From NCBI RefSeq assembly GCF_014395785.1, contig NZ_CP060713.1, positions 1,516,501-1,580,500 on the forward strand: a stretch of DNA of 64,000 nucleotides, written 5' to 3'. Shown here one piece after another: positions 1 to 8,372 of this stretch (its first letter is position 1; every line of letters begins with the position of its first letter). Both the position numbers and the translations under genes were made by a program. This DNA is from Nocardioides mesophilus (GTDB lineage: Bacteria > Actinomycetota > Actinomycetes > Propionibacteriales > Nocardioidaceae). The notes under the pieces were generated by a model. That model was given only the letters and a program-made list of their open reading frames with translations. It did no database searches and was not told the DNA's origin.

Positions 1-77
1 CCGCGCCGGAGTAGAGTGGGAACCCAGTCAAGGCCCGACCTCCTGCCGTCGTCGGCACCCTCCTAAGTAGGTGGATC

Positions 78-758
78 GTGGATCTCACGGGCAGTCCCTC
101 GGACGGCGCCGGTCGCGCGGTCGACACGCGGATCGGGCAGCTGTGCGCCACCTGCGTGAGGGACACCTCGGTCGACGGCGGCGGCGTGTCGGTCCTCTCC
201 TCGGACGGGGTCCCGGTCCTGCTGCACGCCACCGACCCGGTCTCCCGGGCGATCGAGGACCTGCAGTTCACGCTGGGCGAGGGGCCGTGCGTGGAGGCAT
301 CGCTCGCCGGCACGCCGATCCTCGTCTCCGACCTCAACGACCCGGCCGAAGGCGTTTCCGGCCGCTGGCCGGTCTTCATGTCGGAGGCGCGGAAGGTCGG
401 GGTGCGCGCCGTGTTCGCCTTCCCGATCAGGACCGGCGCGATCGCACTGGGCACCGTCGACCTCTACCGCAACAAGCCCGGCCCGTTGACCAACGACCAG
501 CTCGCCAGTGGCCTGCGGACGGTCGACGCGATCGGCGCCCGGCTGCTGGGCGCCGAGTCGCTCGATCCCGTCGCCGAGACGACGTACCCCATGACGGTGC
601 ACCAGGCGGCCGGAATGGTGATGACCCAGACGGGTAGTTCGATCGAGGAGGCGCTGGTCCGGATGCGGGCCCACGCCTACGCAGAGGGGGTGTCGGTGGC
701 CGACCTGGCGACGGACGTGGTCCAGGGCCGACGCCGCTTCTTCAAGGAGGATCTGTGA
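78..758 (+). CDS. GAF and ANTAR domain regulator (first of pair)
   Basis: The 226-residue protein has a GAF-type sensory fold over about residues 15-150 and a C-terminal ANTAR helix bundle from about residue 170 (motif [18 protein letters not shown]). ANTAR domains bind paired-hexaloop RNA hairpins and antiterminate transcription; GAF domains sense small ligands or redox state. The ligand cannot be read from the sequence. The GTG at 78 is used; another GTG seven bases upstream is in a different frame. The stop overlaps the start of the next GAF-ANTAR gene, so the two are probably co-translated. Only 77 bases of leader are present and I see no clear promoter in them. Confidence 0.85.
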   Translation: MDLTGSPSDGAGRAVDTRIGQLCATCVRDTSVDGGGVSVLSSDGVPVLLHATDPVSRAIEDLQFTLGEGPCVEASLAGTPILVSDLNDPAEGVSGRWPVFMSEARKVGVRAVFAFPIRTGAIALGTVDLYRNKPGPLTNDQLASGLRTVDAIGARLLGAESLDPVAETTYPMTVHQAAGMVMTQTGSSIEEALVRMRAHAYAEGVSVADLATDVVQGRRRFFKEDL

Positions 759-1564
759 GCAACAGCTACGGGAACGGGGACGAGGGCCGGGTGAGCCGAG
801 ACACGATGCTGGCCCAGCGGTTCGTGACCCTGGCCGACACCCTGGTGGACGACTTCGACCTGCTCGAGCTGCTCGACCGGCTCGTCGAGAGCGTCGTGGA
901 GCTCCTCGACGTGAGCGCCGCCGGTCTGCTGCTGATCGACCAACGCGGTCACCTCAGCCCGGTGGCCTCCTCCAGCGAGGCGACCCGGCTGCTCGAGCTC
1001 TTCCAGCTGCAGAACCAGGAGGGTCCGTGCCTGGACTGCGTGCACACCGGCTCGGTGGTCACCGTCCCCGCACTCGAGGAGATGCACGACCGCTGGCCCC
1101 TGTTCGCCCCCGCCGCCGAGGAGTACGGCTTCGCGTCGGTGCACGCGCTGCCGATGCGACTGCGCAGCGAGACCATCGGCAGCCTCAACCTCTTCAACGC
1201 CGGCCGGCCCCCGCTCGGGCCCGAGGAGCAGCGCATCGCCCAGGCCCTGGCCGACGTGGCGACGATCGGCATCCTCCAGCAGCGCTCGCTGCACCGCGCC
1301 TCCATGCTCGCCGAGCAGCTGCAGACCGCGCTGAACTCCCGGATCCTCATCGAGCAGGCCAAGGGGGTGCTCGCGGAGTACGGCGGCGTGGACATGGACG
1401 CGGCCTTCCACGCGTTGCGTCAGTACGCTCGCAACTCGGGCGTCAAGCTGAGCACCGCTGCCGAGTTCCTGGTGCGCCGCGAGCTCTCACCCGACGAGTT
1501 CGTCAGCCTCCGGCCTGACCGGGGGACGGCTCGGGCGCCGGTCACAGCCAGCTGTAGAGCCTGA
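755..1564 (+). CDS. GAF and ANTAR domain regulator (second of pair)
   Basis: A 269-residue paralogue of the preceding gene. GAF covers about residues 30-165, and ANTAR lies around residues 190-240 with the typical [14 protein letters not shown] helix. It is predicted to be a cytoplasmic sensor that binds nascent RNA. The GTG start overlaps the previous stop (GTGA) and is preceded by a strong AAGGAGG at 744-750. The 3' end overlaps the convergent MEDS-domain gene by 23 bases, so the two transcripts are antisense at their ends. Function beyond signal-responsive RNA binding is unknown. Confidence 0.85.
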   Translation: MSNSYGNGDEGRVSRDTMLAQRFVTLADTLVDDFDLLELLDRLVESVVELLDVSAAGLLLIDQRGHLSPVASSSEATRLLELFQLQNQEGPCLDCVHTGSVVTVPALEEMHDRWPLFAPAAEEYGFASVHALPMRLRSETIGSLNLFNAGRPPLGPEEQRIAQALADVATIGILQQRSLHRASMLAEQLQTALNSRILIEQAKGVLAEYGGVDMDAAFHALRQYARNSGVKLSTAAEFLVRRELSPDEFVSLRPDRGTARAPVTASCRA

Positions 1565-2471
1565 CCTGGGTCCCGAACTCCCCTGACCGCACCTGCACCA
1601 GGTCGCAGAGCTGGTTGGCCATCCAGATCCCGCGGCCGGCCTCCTCCGCGAGGTCGACCAGGCCGCGGCCCACCAGCGGGTCGTCGATCCGGCCGGTGTC
1701 CTGGACCTCGACGACCAGAGCCCCGGGCTCGTCCCAGATCCGCAGGACGCCGGCGCCGCCGCCGTGCCGGACACTGTTCGCGACCAGCTCGTGGGCGGCC
1801 AGCACGAGGTCGTCGGCGGTGTCGCCGCCGAGTCGCCCGGCCTCGCACACCCGGCGCACCACCTTGCGCATCACGGCCAGGTCGCCGGGTCCGAACGCCA
1901 CCACGGTGGCGTCCTCGGGGTGCGGGGTCAGCGGGCTGCTGAAGATCTGCACGGCGTGGTGGTCCCCGGCGTACGTCGTGGCGCGCACGGTCTCCGGGTG
2001 CACCACCGGGTGGCTGCGCCGGGCCTCCTCGACCACCTCGACCGGCAGCGCGGTGAGGTCGTAGGGGCACAGCAGCCGCCAGGCCGGGCCGCCGTCGAAG
2101 GCGAGGTTCAGCAGCCCCTCGTGCAGCTGCGCCTCCGCCAGCTCGACCTGCCGGCGGCCCGGCCACACCGGCTCGCCGACCCCCCGGACCTGGCCGGTGC
2201 CCTCGTTGTCCTCGAGGAAGCGGCGCCACTCCGGGATGATGCAGGCCGGGTTCGCGCCGAGCTCCGACATGTCCACGAAGTCGACCCGCAGCGCGTCGTC
2301 GCCGAGCGCCCGCTCGAGGACGTCGAGCCGCTCGGGCAGCATCGCGACGAGCACCGGCTCACGCCGCTGCACGCCCTCGCGCACGAACGGCAGCACCTGG
2401 TCGGCCAGATCTTGCATCCCCCGGTAGAACGCCACCTCGTGGCGGAACCCGGTGAGCGACGTGAGACTCAC
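1542..2471 (-). CDS. MEDS domain anti-sigma factor-like ATPase
   Basis: A 309-residue protein. The N-terminal half (about 1-165; start [10 protein letters not shown]) resembles MEDS/DcmR sensory domains. The C-terminal half is a HATPase_c_2 domain of the RsbW/SpoIIAB type, with an N-box-like [12 protein letters not shown] and a glycine-rich [12 protein letters not shown]. Proteins of this layout are thought to act as anti-sigma or switch kinases that respond to a bound ligand. The GTG at 2471 is chosen because GGGA precedes it and the MEDS domain begins at once; a longer reading frame upstream has no family similarity. It converges on two GAF-ANTAR genes, giving a small signalling cluster. 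No partner sigma factor is in the window. Confidence 0.8.
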   Translation of the reverse strand: MSLTSLTGFRHEVAFYRGMQDLADQVLPFVREGVQRREPVLVAMLPERLDVLERALGDDALRVDFVDMSELGANPACIIPEWRRFLEDNEGTGQVRGVGEPVWPGRRQVELAEAQLHEGLLNLAFDGGPAWRLLCPYDLTALPVEVVEEARRSHPVVHPETVRATTYAGDHHAVQIFSSPLTPHPEDATVVAFGPGDLAVMRKVVRRVCEAGRLGGDTADDLVLAAHELVANSVRHGGGAGVLRIWDEPGALVVEVQDTGRIDDPLVGRGLVDLAEEAGRGIWMANQLCDLVQVRSGEFGTQVRLYSWL

Positions 2472-2607
2472 GGCACTTCCCTTGTCCTTGGTGTGCACGC
2501 GTCCCGTTGCAGCGTGCGCCCCCATACTGTGCGCCCGGATTCGCCGGATTGCCAGGGTCTGAACGGCTCGAATTTTGCGGCGGGGCCCTCGGCGGGAACG
2601 GCGGCGG

Positions 2608-3840
2608 TCAGCGGAACAGCCCGAGCGCCCGGCCTTCCTCTTCGAGCTCGTCGCGCACGTCGGGGTGGGCGGCACGGTCGACGAGATGGCGTGCCTGCGC
2701 CTCCTGCGTGTGCCCGAACAGCGCCGCCACGCCCTGCTCGGTCACCACTGCCGAGGCCTGGAAGGAGGTCACCGGCTCCTCGATCATCGGCACGATCGTG
2801 GAGACGTCGGCGCGGGGATGCCAGGACCGCAGCGCGATCAACGCCTGGCCGCCCTCCGCGTGCAGCGCCCCGACGACGAAGTCGGTCTGCCCCCCGAAGC
2901 CGCTGTGGATGCGGCCGTGGACCCGCGAGGCGTTGACCTGACCGTAGAGGTCCACCTGGAGTGCGGTGTTGACCGACACCATCCGCGGGTTGCGGGCGAT
3001 CAGCCCGGGATCGTTGACGGTCTCGGTGCGCAGCAGCCGCAACCGGGGGTTCAGGTGCGCCCACCGGTAGAGCTCCTCCGAGCCGAGCAGGAACGACGCC
3101 GTCAGCGGCCGCTGCGCGTCCAGGCAGCCGCGCCGCTCGAGCGCCAGGATCCCGTCGCTGACCATCTCCGACCAGACCCGGAGCCGGGTCCGGTCGCGCA
3201 GACCGGCGAGCACCGCGTCGGGGACCGCCCCGATCCCGAGCTGCAGCGTCGCACCGTCGCAGATCCGGGCGGCGACCCGGTCCGCGATCAGCGCGGTGAC
3301 GTCGTCGGACGGGGTCGGTGCCGGCGTGCCGAGCGGGTCGCTGGCCTCCACCAGCACGTCGAACACCTCGAGCGCCAGCTCGCCGTCGCCGTAGACGTAG
3401 GGCACGGCGGGGTCCACCTGGGCGACGACCTGTCCGCCACCGGCCCGCACCGCCTCGATCGCCGCGGGCAGGATGTTCACCTCCGGGCCCAGCGACACCT
3501 TGCCGTCGTAGGGCGCCGAGGTCCGCACCAGCACCACGTCGGGCGGCAGCGTCGAGGTGAACAGCAGCGGCACCAGCGAGAGCCGGGCCGGCACGTAGGC
3601 GAGCCGCGGCGAGCGGCGTACCCCGGCGCCGACGAAGGAGGTCTCGAGCAGCACGCCCTCGCGGTCCGGCACCCCGGGGTGCGCGTTGAGCAGGTGCAGC
3701 ACGTAGCGGTCCACGACGTCGTCGAAGCGGCGCAGCAGCGACCACGGCGTCGAGGCGTTGCCGCCGACCACCACGCGAGGTCGCTCGGGCAGCTCGCCCA
3801 GGGCGCCGCCGAGGTCCTCGAGCCGGACGTAGCCGCTCAC
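2608..3840 (-). CDS. Acetyl-CoA hydrolase/transferase family protein
   Basis: A 410-residue cytoplasmic enzyme of the Cat1/Cat2 family, which moves CoA between acyl-CoA and a carboxylate such as acetate or 4-hydroxybutyrate. Visible family features are the segment SEMVSDG around the expected catalytic glutamate and the glycine-rich GFGGQTDFV near the C-terminus. The acyl specificity cannot be assigned. The GTG start overlaps the stop of the CBS-BON gene by four bases, so they form an operon. Length is close to the family norm (about 430). Confidence 0.82.
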   Translation of the reverse strand: MSGYVRLEDLGGALGELPERPRVVVGGNASTPWSLLRRFDDVVDRYVLHLLNAHPGVPDREGVLLETSFVGAGVRRSPRLAYVPARLSLVPLLFTSTLPPDVVLVRTSAPYDGKVSLGPEVNILPAAIEAVRAGGGQVVAQVDPAVPYVYGDGELALEVFDVLVEASDPLGTPAPTPSDDVTALIADRVAARICDGATLQLGIGAVPDAVLAGLRDRTRLRVWSEMVSDGILALERRGCLDAQRPLTASFLLGSEELYRWAHLNPRLRLLRTETVNDPGLIARNPRMVSVNTALQVDLYGQVNASRVHGRIHSGFGGQTDFVVGALHAEGGQALIALRSWHPRADVSTIVPMIEEPVTSFQASAVVTEQGVAALFGHTQEAQARHLVDRAAHPDVRDELEEEGRALGLFR

Positions 3841-4421
3841 TCGACGCGCACCGCGACCACGCCGGCCACCGAGCCGGCCAGTGCGGTGGCGAGCCGGCGC
3901 TCGGCCTCGCTGGCCGGGCCCTTCACCAGCACCGTGCCGTCCTCCACGTCGGCCAGCCAGTCGACGCCGTCGCTGCGGAACAGCTCGACCACCTCGGCCT
4001 CGATCCGGTCGTCGGTGCGGGCCAGCAGGTGCACCACGTCACGCCGGCTGAGCACGCCGACGACCGCGTCGCCGGCGACGACCGGCACGCTCTTGACCGC
4101 GGTCGAGGTGAGCAGGTCGACCGCGCGCGCGAGGTCGTCGTCGGGGTGCACGGTCACCGGCAGCGTGCTCATCACGTCCTCGACGCGGCTGGCGGCCGGG
4201 GTGCCGGCCCGGTCCGGCGGCAGCATCCGGGTGCGGGGGTCCGGGCGCAGCACCTCGCGCACCAGGTCCGCCTCGCTGACCACGCCGACCAGCCTGCCGC
4301 GACGGTCCAGGACCGGCATCGAGGTGATCTTGTGCTCGTCGAGCAGGCGTACGGCGGCCCGCACGGACGTCTCGGCCGTCACCGTGACCGCCGGGGTGGT
4401 CATCACCTCGCGCACCAGCAT
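3837..4421 (-). CDS. CBS domain pair with C-terminal BON domain
   Basis: A 194-residue protein. CBS1 (residues about 8-60, MTTPAVTVTAETSVRAAV...) and CBS2 (about 80-135) form a Bateman module that usually binds adenosyl ligands, followed by a BON domain (about 140-194) of the type that binds phospholipid. The start at 4421 is chosen because AAGGAG lies 9 bases upstream and the MLVREVM beginning is typical of the family; in-frame ATGs at 4430 and 4451 are alternatives. It is translationally coupled to the CoA-transferase. Role unknown, probably energy or ligand sensing. Confidence 0.85.
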   Translation of the reverse strand: MLVREVMTTPAVTVTAETSVRAAVRLLDEHKITSMPVLDRRGRLVGVVSEADLVREVLRPDPRTRMLPPDRAGTPAASRVEDVMSTLPVTVHPDDDLARAVDLLTSTAVKSVPVVAGDAVVGVLSRRDVVHLLARTDDRIEAEVVELFRSDGVDWLADVEDGTVLVKGPASEAERRLATALAGSVAGVVAVRVE

Positions 4422-4525
4422 CGCGCTCATCTCCTTCGGCTCCGCCCTCATCGTGGCGCGGAACCTCGCACACCGGACGGGCTGCTGGTCACCCCCCGGC
4501 GGGCCGGAGGTCCCGGCCGGGCGGA

Positions 4526-6487
4526 TCAGGAGCGGCGCGGGCTCCGCCGGGAGAGCAGCGCGAGCGCAGCGCCGAGGACCACGAGCACGACGAGGAGCCA
4601 GCCCCACAGCGGGAAGCCGCCGGAGCCGTCGTCCGCCGGCGCCGCCGCCGGGTCCCCGTCGGAGCCCGTCGGTCCCTGGCTCGCCGCGGAGCTGGGCGAC
4701 GCGCTCGGCGAGGAGGTGCCGTCGGTGTAGGTCGGCGCGCCCTCGCCGGCCTTGCCGACGACGTCGAGGGTGACCGTGATCGGCACCTCGCTGAGCTCGG
4801 GGTAGTCGCCCGCGCCGCTGAGGAAGGCGCCGCAGTAGTAGGTGCCCGGCAGCGCGGCCGGGATCACCCCGAGGGAGCCGTCGCGGTTGTGGTAGCGCAC
4901 CGGCGGGGTGGCGTAGTGGACGGTGATCGGCGTGGAGCCGTCGTAGGTGTCGCTGTCGGTCTCGTTGAAGGCCGCGTCGTAGAACTTGTCGCCGAGCGGG
5001 CCGTGCATCCGGATCTTGCCGTTGATGCTGCTGGCGTTGATCGCCGCGTCGGTGGCCGGCGTCGTCCGGTAGGTGATGTCGCAGACCAGCTGCTGGCCCC
5101 AGTCGAGCGCGACCCCGTAGTAGAGCGCCTCGCCCTCGAGGATCGAGTCGGCGTAGACACCGGGCTCGAGCTGGGGAGCGGCGGCGAAGGCGGGGGCCCC
5201 GAACGCCGGCACCGCCTTGCCCTGCGTGCGGTTGCGGACGTCGTAGGAGCCGTCCTCGACCGCGGCGGGCAGGGCGTCGGGATCCTGGACCTCGGGCTCG
5301 AGGACGTAGGTGAGCTCCAGCGGCGTGACCGAGCCGTTCGCCTCGCGGCTCACGGCCACGGCGTACGGCGCCGCGCCGCACCCGGCCAGATCGTCCCCGG
5401 AGATGCTGAGCACCGTGGACAGCGGGCTGAGCTCGTCGAAGGCGCCCTGGCTGCTCTCCGACTCGTCGGCGCACTCGGTGCCGTCGGCGGCGGCGACCGC
5501 GACCGTCAGCTGCTCCAGGTCGGCGTTGCCCTTGGACGTCGGCCGGACGGTGGCCCCGAGGTGGACGGTGCTGCCCTCGGCCGGCTCGACGCGGTAGGTC
5601 TCGGTGCCGGTGCCGTCCCCGAGGGTGTCGAGGTACTCCCCCGGCTCGAGCAGCGGCGCGCCGTCCGCGGTGTCGGTGCCCTCGACCGGGATGCCGGCCG
5701 GCTCGTAGGCGCGGGCCGCCCGCTGGGAGAGCCGACTGAGCTGGTTGACCAGCGACGTGGCGTCGGGGGCGTCGTAGAAGGTGCCGCGCCCGGCCTGGGC
5801 GATGCAGGTGAGCTGGTTGCGGGCCGCCTGGTCCACCTGGAAGCCGACCACGTCCACGTGCAGGTCGAGCCCCTGCTGGGAGAGGTCGCGCGCCACCCGG
5901 CAGGGGTCCCCGCCGCAGGACTCCTCGCCGTCCGAGACCAGCACGATGCTGCGGGAGCCCTCGGCCGGCAGGTCCTCGGCGGCCTCCTGGAGGCTGAACG
6001 CGATCGGGGTGTTGCCCAGCGGCTTCGCCCGGTCCAGCGCCTTGTTGAGGGCGCCGGCGTCCTTGGGGCCGACCGGGACGACGAGCTCGGAGTCCTTGCA
6101 GGAGCCCGGGCCGTCGGAGATCTTCGAGCCGTAGACCCGCAGCCCGACGTCGAGGTCGGCCGGGAGCGCCCGGACGACCTCCTTGAGCGCGGTCACGGCG
6201 GCCGCGAAGCGGGTGCGGCCGTCGCCTGCGGGCTCCTTCATGGAGCCGGAGGCGTCGAGGACCAGGACCATCTGGCCGTCCCCGCCGCTTCCGGCAGCCG
6301 CGGTGACCCCGGAGGCGGCGAAGGCCGCGCCGCCGGAGCCGGCTGCCGGCCCGCCGGGGAAGGCGGTGAGCAGCAGCACGAGCGCCGCGACGAGGAGGCA
6401 GCTCGCGGCGCGGCCGCCGGCAGAGCCTGCCGGCGCGGCGCCGGCCCGACCCGATGCGGTGGCGCGGATGTGCGAGGTGCGTGGCAC
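4526..6487 (-). CDS. Secreted, membrane-anchored VWA domain protein
   Basis: A 653-residue protein with a hydrophobic export signal at about residues 28-45 and a von Willebrand factor A domain beginning at residue 74. The metal-ion-dependent adhesion site is intact at D78-A-S-G-S82. A long uncharacterised beta-rich region and a Ser/Pro-rich linker follow. The C-terminus has one transmembrane segment and a basic tail (RRSPRRS), so the protein should be displayed outside and anchored in the membrane. The GTG at 6487 follows a GGGGGAT sequence. A TAGACT -10-like box lies at 6526-6531. Partner and function are unknown; it sits divergently next to the Tad cluster, which may be coincidental. Confidence 0.8.
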   Translation of the reverse strand: MPRTSHIRATASGRAGAAPAGSAGGRAASCLLVAALVLLLTAFPGGPAAGSGGAAFAASGVTAAAGSGGDGQMVLVLDASGSMKEPAGDGRTRFAAAVTALKEVVRALPADLDVGLRVYGSKISDGPGSCKDSELVVPVGPKDAGALNKALDRAKPLGNTPIAFSLQEAAEDLPAEGSRSIVLVSDGEESCGGDPCRVARDLSQQGLDLHVDVVGFQVDQAARNQLTCIAQAGRGTFYDAPDATSLVNQLSRLSQRAARAYEPAGIPVEGTDTADGAPLLEPGEYLDTLGDGTGTETYRVEPAEGSTVHLGATVRPTSKGNADLEQLTVAVAAADGTECADESESSQGAFDELSPLSTVLSISGDDLAGCGAAPYAVAVSREANGSVTPLELTYVLEPEVQDPDALPAAVEDGSYDVRNRTQGKAVPAFGAPAFAAAPQLEPGVYADSILEGEALYYGVALDWGQQLVCDITYRTTPATDAAINASSINGKIRMHGPLGDKFYDAAFNETDSDTYDGSTPITVHYATPPVRYHNRDGSLGVIPAALPGTYYCGAFLSGAGDYPELSEVPITVTLDVVGKAGEGAPTYTDGTSSPSASPSSAASQGPTGSDGDPAAAPADDGSGGFPLWGWLLVVLVVLGAALALLSRRSPRRS

Positions 6488-6687
6488 GGGACCATCCCCC
6501 AAGTCGACCGGTCTAGAGCACGGGTAGTCTAAGCGGGCTACTCGGTGCACGCCTGCCGTCCCGTTCGGACTAGAGGGATGCTAGCCGCAGGTGCTACATT
6601 CCTGACATTTCCGACCGGGGGACGGATCGGCTGCAGTCTCGGGCCTGCCCGCCACACCTCCCCGCGATCGCATCCTGGGAGGATGTC

Positions 6688-7653
6688 GTGGGCCAACAGG
6701 TCCTCATCATCGGCCGACTGCGCCCCGACCTCGGCGTGTCCGGCACCCACGAGGGCGTACCGGTCGCCGACGTCCGCCATCCCGACGCCGTGCAGGACGC
6801 GATCGGCCGGCTGGCCGGTGACGGCGACACGCTGCTCGTCCTCTGCGGCCTCGACGACGCGGCCGAGATCCGCCGACAGCTCGCCCTGGTCAGCCTCGCC
6901 CTCCCGCACGTGACCACGGTGCTGGAGCCGATGGCCGGCAGCCCGCTGGCGGTCGCCGCGGTGGCCACCCTGGTCAACGACCCGAGCCGATCCGCGGGAG
7001 CCGCCGGGGAGCCGGACCCCGCCGCCCAGCTGCGCACCCTGGACACGCTGCGCGAGCAGATCTGGTCGGCGGTCTGGCTGCCCTCGGTGAGCAGGCTGAG
7101 CACCCCGGCGCCCTCGCTGGGCCAGCACGTCCGCAGCTGGTTCGGCGGCCCCGGGTTCCTCGCCGTCCACGGCGACGACGCCCGCGTGGTGCCCTGCCGC
7201 GGCACCACGCTTCCCGACACCCAGGACGCCCCGCCCGGAGGCGTCCTGATGGTGGCCGACAGCGGCGCGCCGGCCTGGGTGGTGCCGGCCGCGATGCAGG
7301 CCGTAGGCGCCACCAGCCGGATCGACTACCCGAGCTGGCGCGATCCGCGCGACGCCTTCGGGGTCTCCGCCTGCGTGGAGCTGGTCGTGCTGCCCGGCGA
7401 CCTCGACGAGGCCGGCGCCACCGGGTCGCGCGCCGCCGCAGACCCGGCCGTGGCAGCCGACTCGGAGGCGAGCCGCGAGTGCCCCGGGTGCGGTCGCCGG
7501 CACCACCGCCCGGTGTGCCCCTACTGCCGGATGGTGAGGGTCGCCCCGCCGGACGCGCCCGGCACCCGGCCGGAGCCGGACCGGTCGGACCCGGCCGCCG
7601 GCATACCGGCCCCCGAGAACTCCGACGACGACCTGCAAGGAGCTCAAGCGTGA
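6688..7653 (+). CDS. Unknown Tad-cluster protein with C-terminal zinc ribbon
   Basis: A 321-residue protein with no family I recognise. The first 100 residues look like an alpha/beta fold (alternating hydrophobic strands, e.g. QVLIIGRLRPDLGV and TLLVLCGLDD). Near the end, cysteines 265, 268, 277 and 280 form a CxxC-x8-CxxC zinc ribbon, followed by an acidic tail. There is no signal peptide or membrane segment. The GTG start follows GGGAGG. The stop overlaps the cpaB start (GTGA), making it the first gene of the pilus operon; that placement is the only hint of function. Confidence 0.72.
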   Translation: MGQQVLIIGRLRPDLGVSGTHEGVPVADVRHPDAVQDAIGRLAGDGDTLLVLCGLDDAAEIRRQLALVSLALPHVTTVLEPMAGSPLAVAAVATLVNDPSRSAGAAGEPDPAAQLRTLDTLREQIWSAVWLPSVSRLSTPAPSLGQHVRSWFGGPGFLAVHGDDARVVPCRGTTLPDTQDAPPGGVLMVADSGAPAWVVPAAMQAVGATSRIDYPSWRDPRDAFGVSACVELVVLPGDLDEAGATGSRAAADPAVAADSEASRECPGCGRRHHRPVCPYCRMVRVAPPDAPGTRPEPDRSDPAAGIPAPENSDDDLQGAQA

Positions 7654-8372
7654 ACCCCAGACAGCGCCGTGGCGTGCTGTTCATCCTGCTCGCCGGGCTC
7701 GGTGCCCTGGTGGTGTTCTTCATGGTGGCCCGCTACGTGGGCAACGTGAACTCCCAGGTCGCGCCGCTGGTCACGGTCTACAAGGCGGCGACCAACATCC
7801 CGGCCTACCGCGAGCTCAGCTCCGCGAACGTCGTGGCCGTGCAGATCCCGCAGCGCTACGTGCCGCCGCGGACGCTGCGCGAGGGCGCCCAGCTCTCCGG
7901 CCAGCGGGTCGGCTTCACGGTCGCGAAGGGCACCCTGATCGGCTCCGACATGCTGCTGCCGCCCTCGGAGCTCAACGACAACGAGCGGGAGATCGCCATC
8001 CAGGTCGACGCCGTCACCGGCATCGCCGGGCGGGTGGCCACCGGCGACTTCGTCGACATCTACGCCGTGTTCGCCCGGGAGAACGGCGGCGGTACGTCGT
8101 CGGTGCTGGTGCAGAACGTCCGGGTGGTCTCGGTCGGTGGCCGGCAGACCCGCAGCCGCGAGACCGGTGAGGGCGCGCTGCGCGAGCAGCAGATCCTGCC
8201 GGTCACGGTGGCGCTCGAGCCCGAGGACGCCCTGAAGGTGACCTACGCGGACTCGTTCGCGGTGGCCGTGCGGCTGGTCGGGCTGCCGCCGGGCATCCAG
8301 ACCGAGGACCGCACCGAGGAGCTCAGCTCGGTCAGCGACCGCACCGTCATCTCCGAAGGGAGGGCCCGATGA
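7650..8372 (+). CDS. cpaB: Flp pilus assembly protein CpaB/RcpC-like
   Basis: A 240-residue protein with a single membrane segment at about residues 8-30, then an SAF domain (about 45-110) and a C-terminal RcpC/CpaB domain. In Tad systems CpaB is a periplasmic or cell-envelope component of the secretion channel. The GTG start overlaps the preceding stop, and its own stop overlaps the ATG of the CpaE gene, so translation is coupled in the order zinc-ribbon protein, CpaB, CpaE. Length and domain order are normal for actinobacterial members. Confidence 0.85.
   Translation: MNPRQRRGVLFILLAGLGALVVFFMVARYVGNVNSQVAPLVTVYKAATNIPAYRELSSANVVAVQIPQRYVPPRTLREGAQLSGQRVGFTVAKGTLIGSDMLLPPSELNDNEREIAIQVDAVTGIAGRVATGDFVDIYAVFARENGGGTSSVLVQNVRVVSVGGRQTRSRETGEGALREQQILPVTVALEPEDALKVTYADSFAVAVRLVGLPPGIQTEDRTEELSSVSDRTVISEGRAR

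Noticed and set aside
2575-4773. A 732-codon plus-strand frame
   Set aside because: It is antisense to the CoA-transferase and CBS-BON genes, both with clear family motifs.
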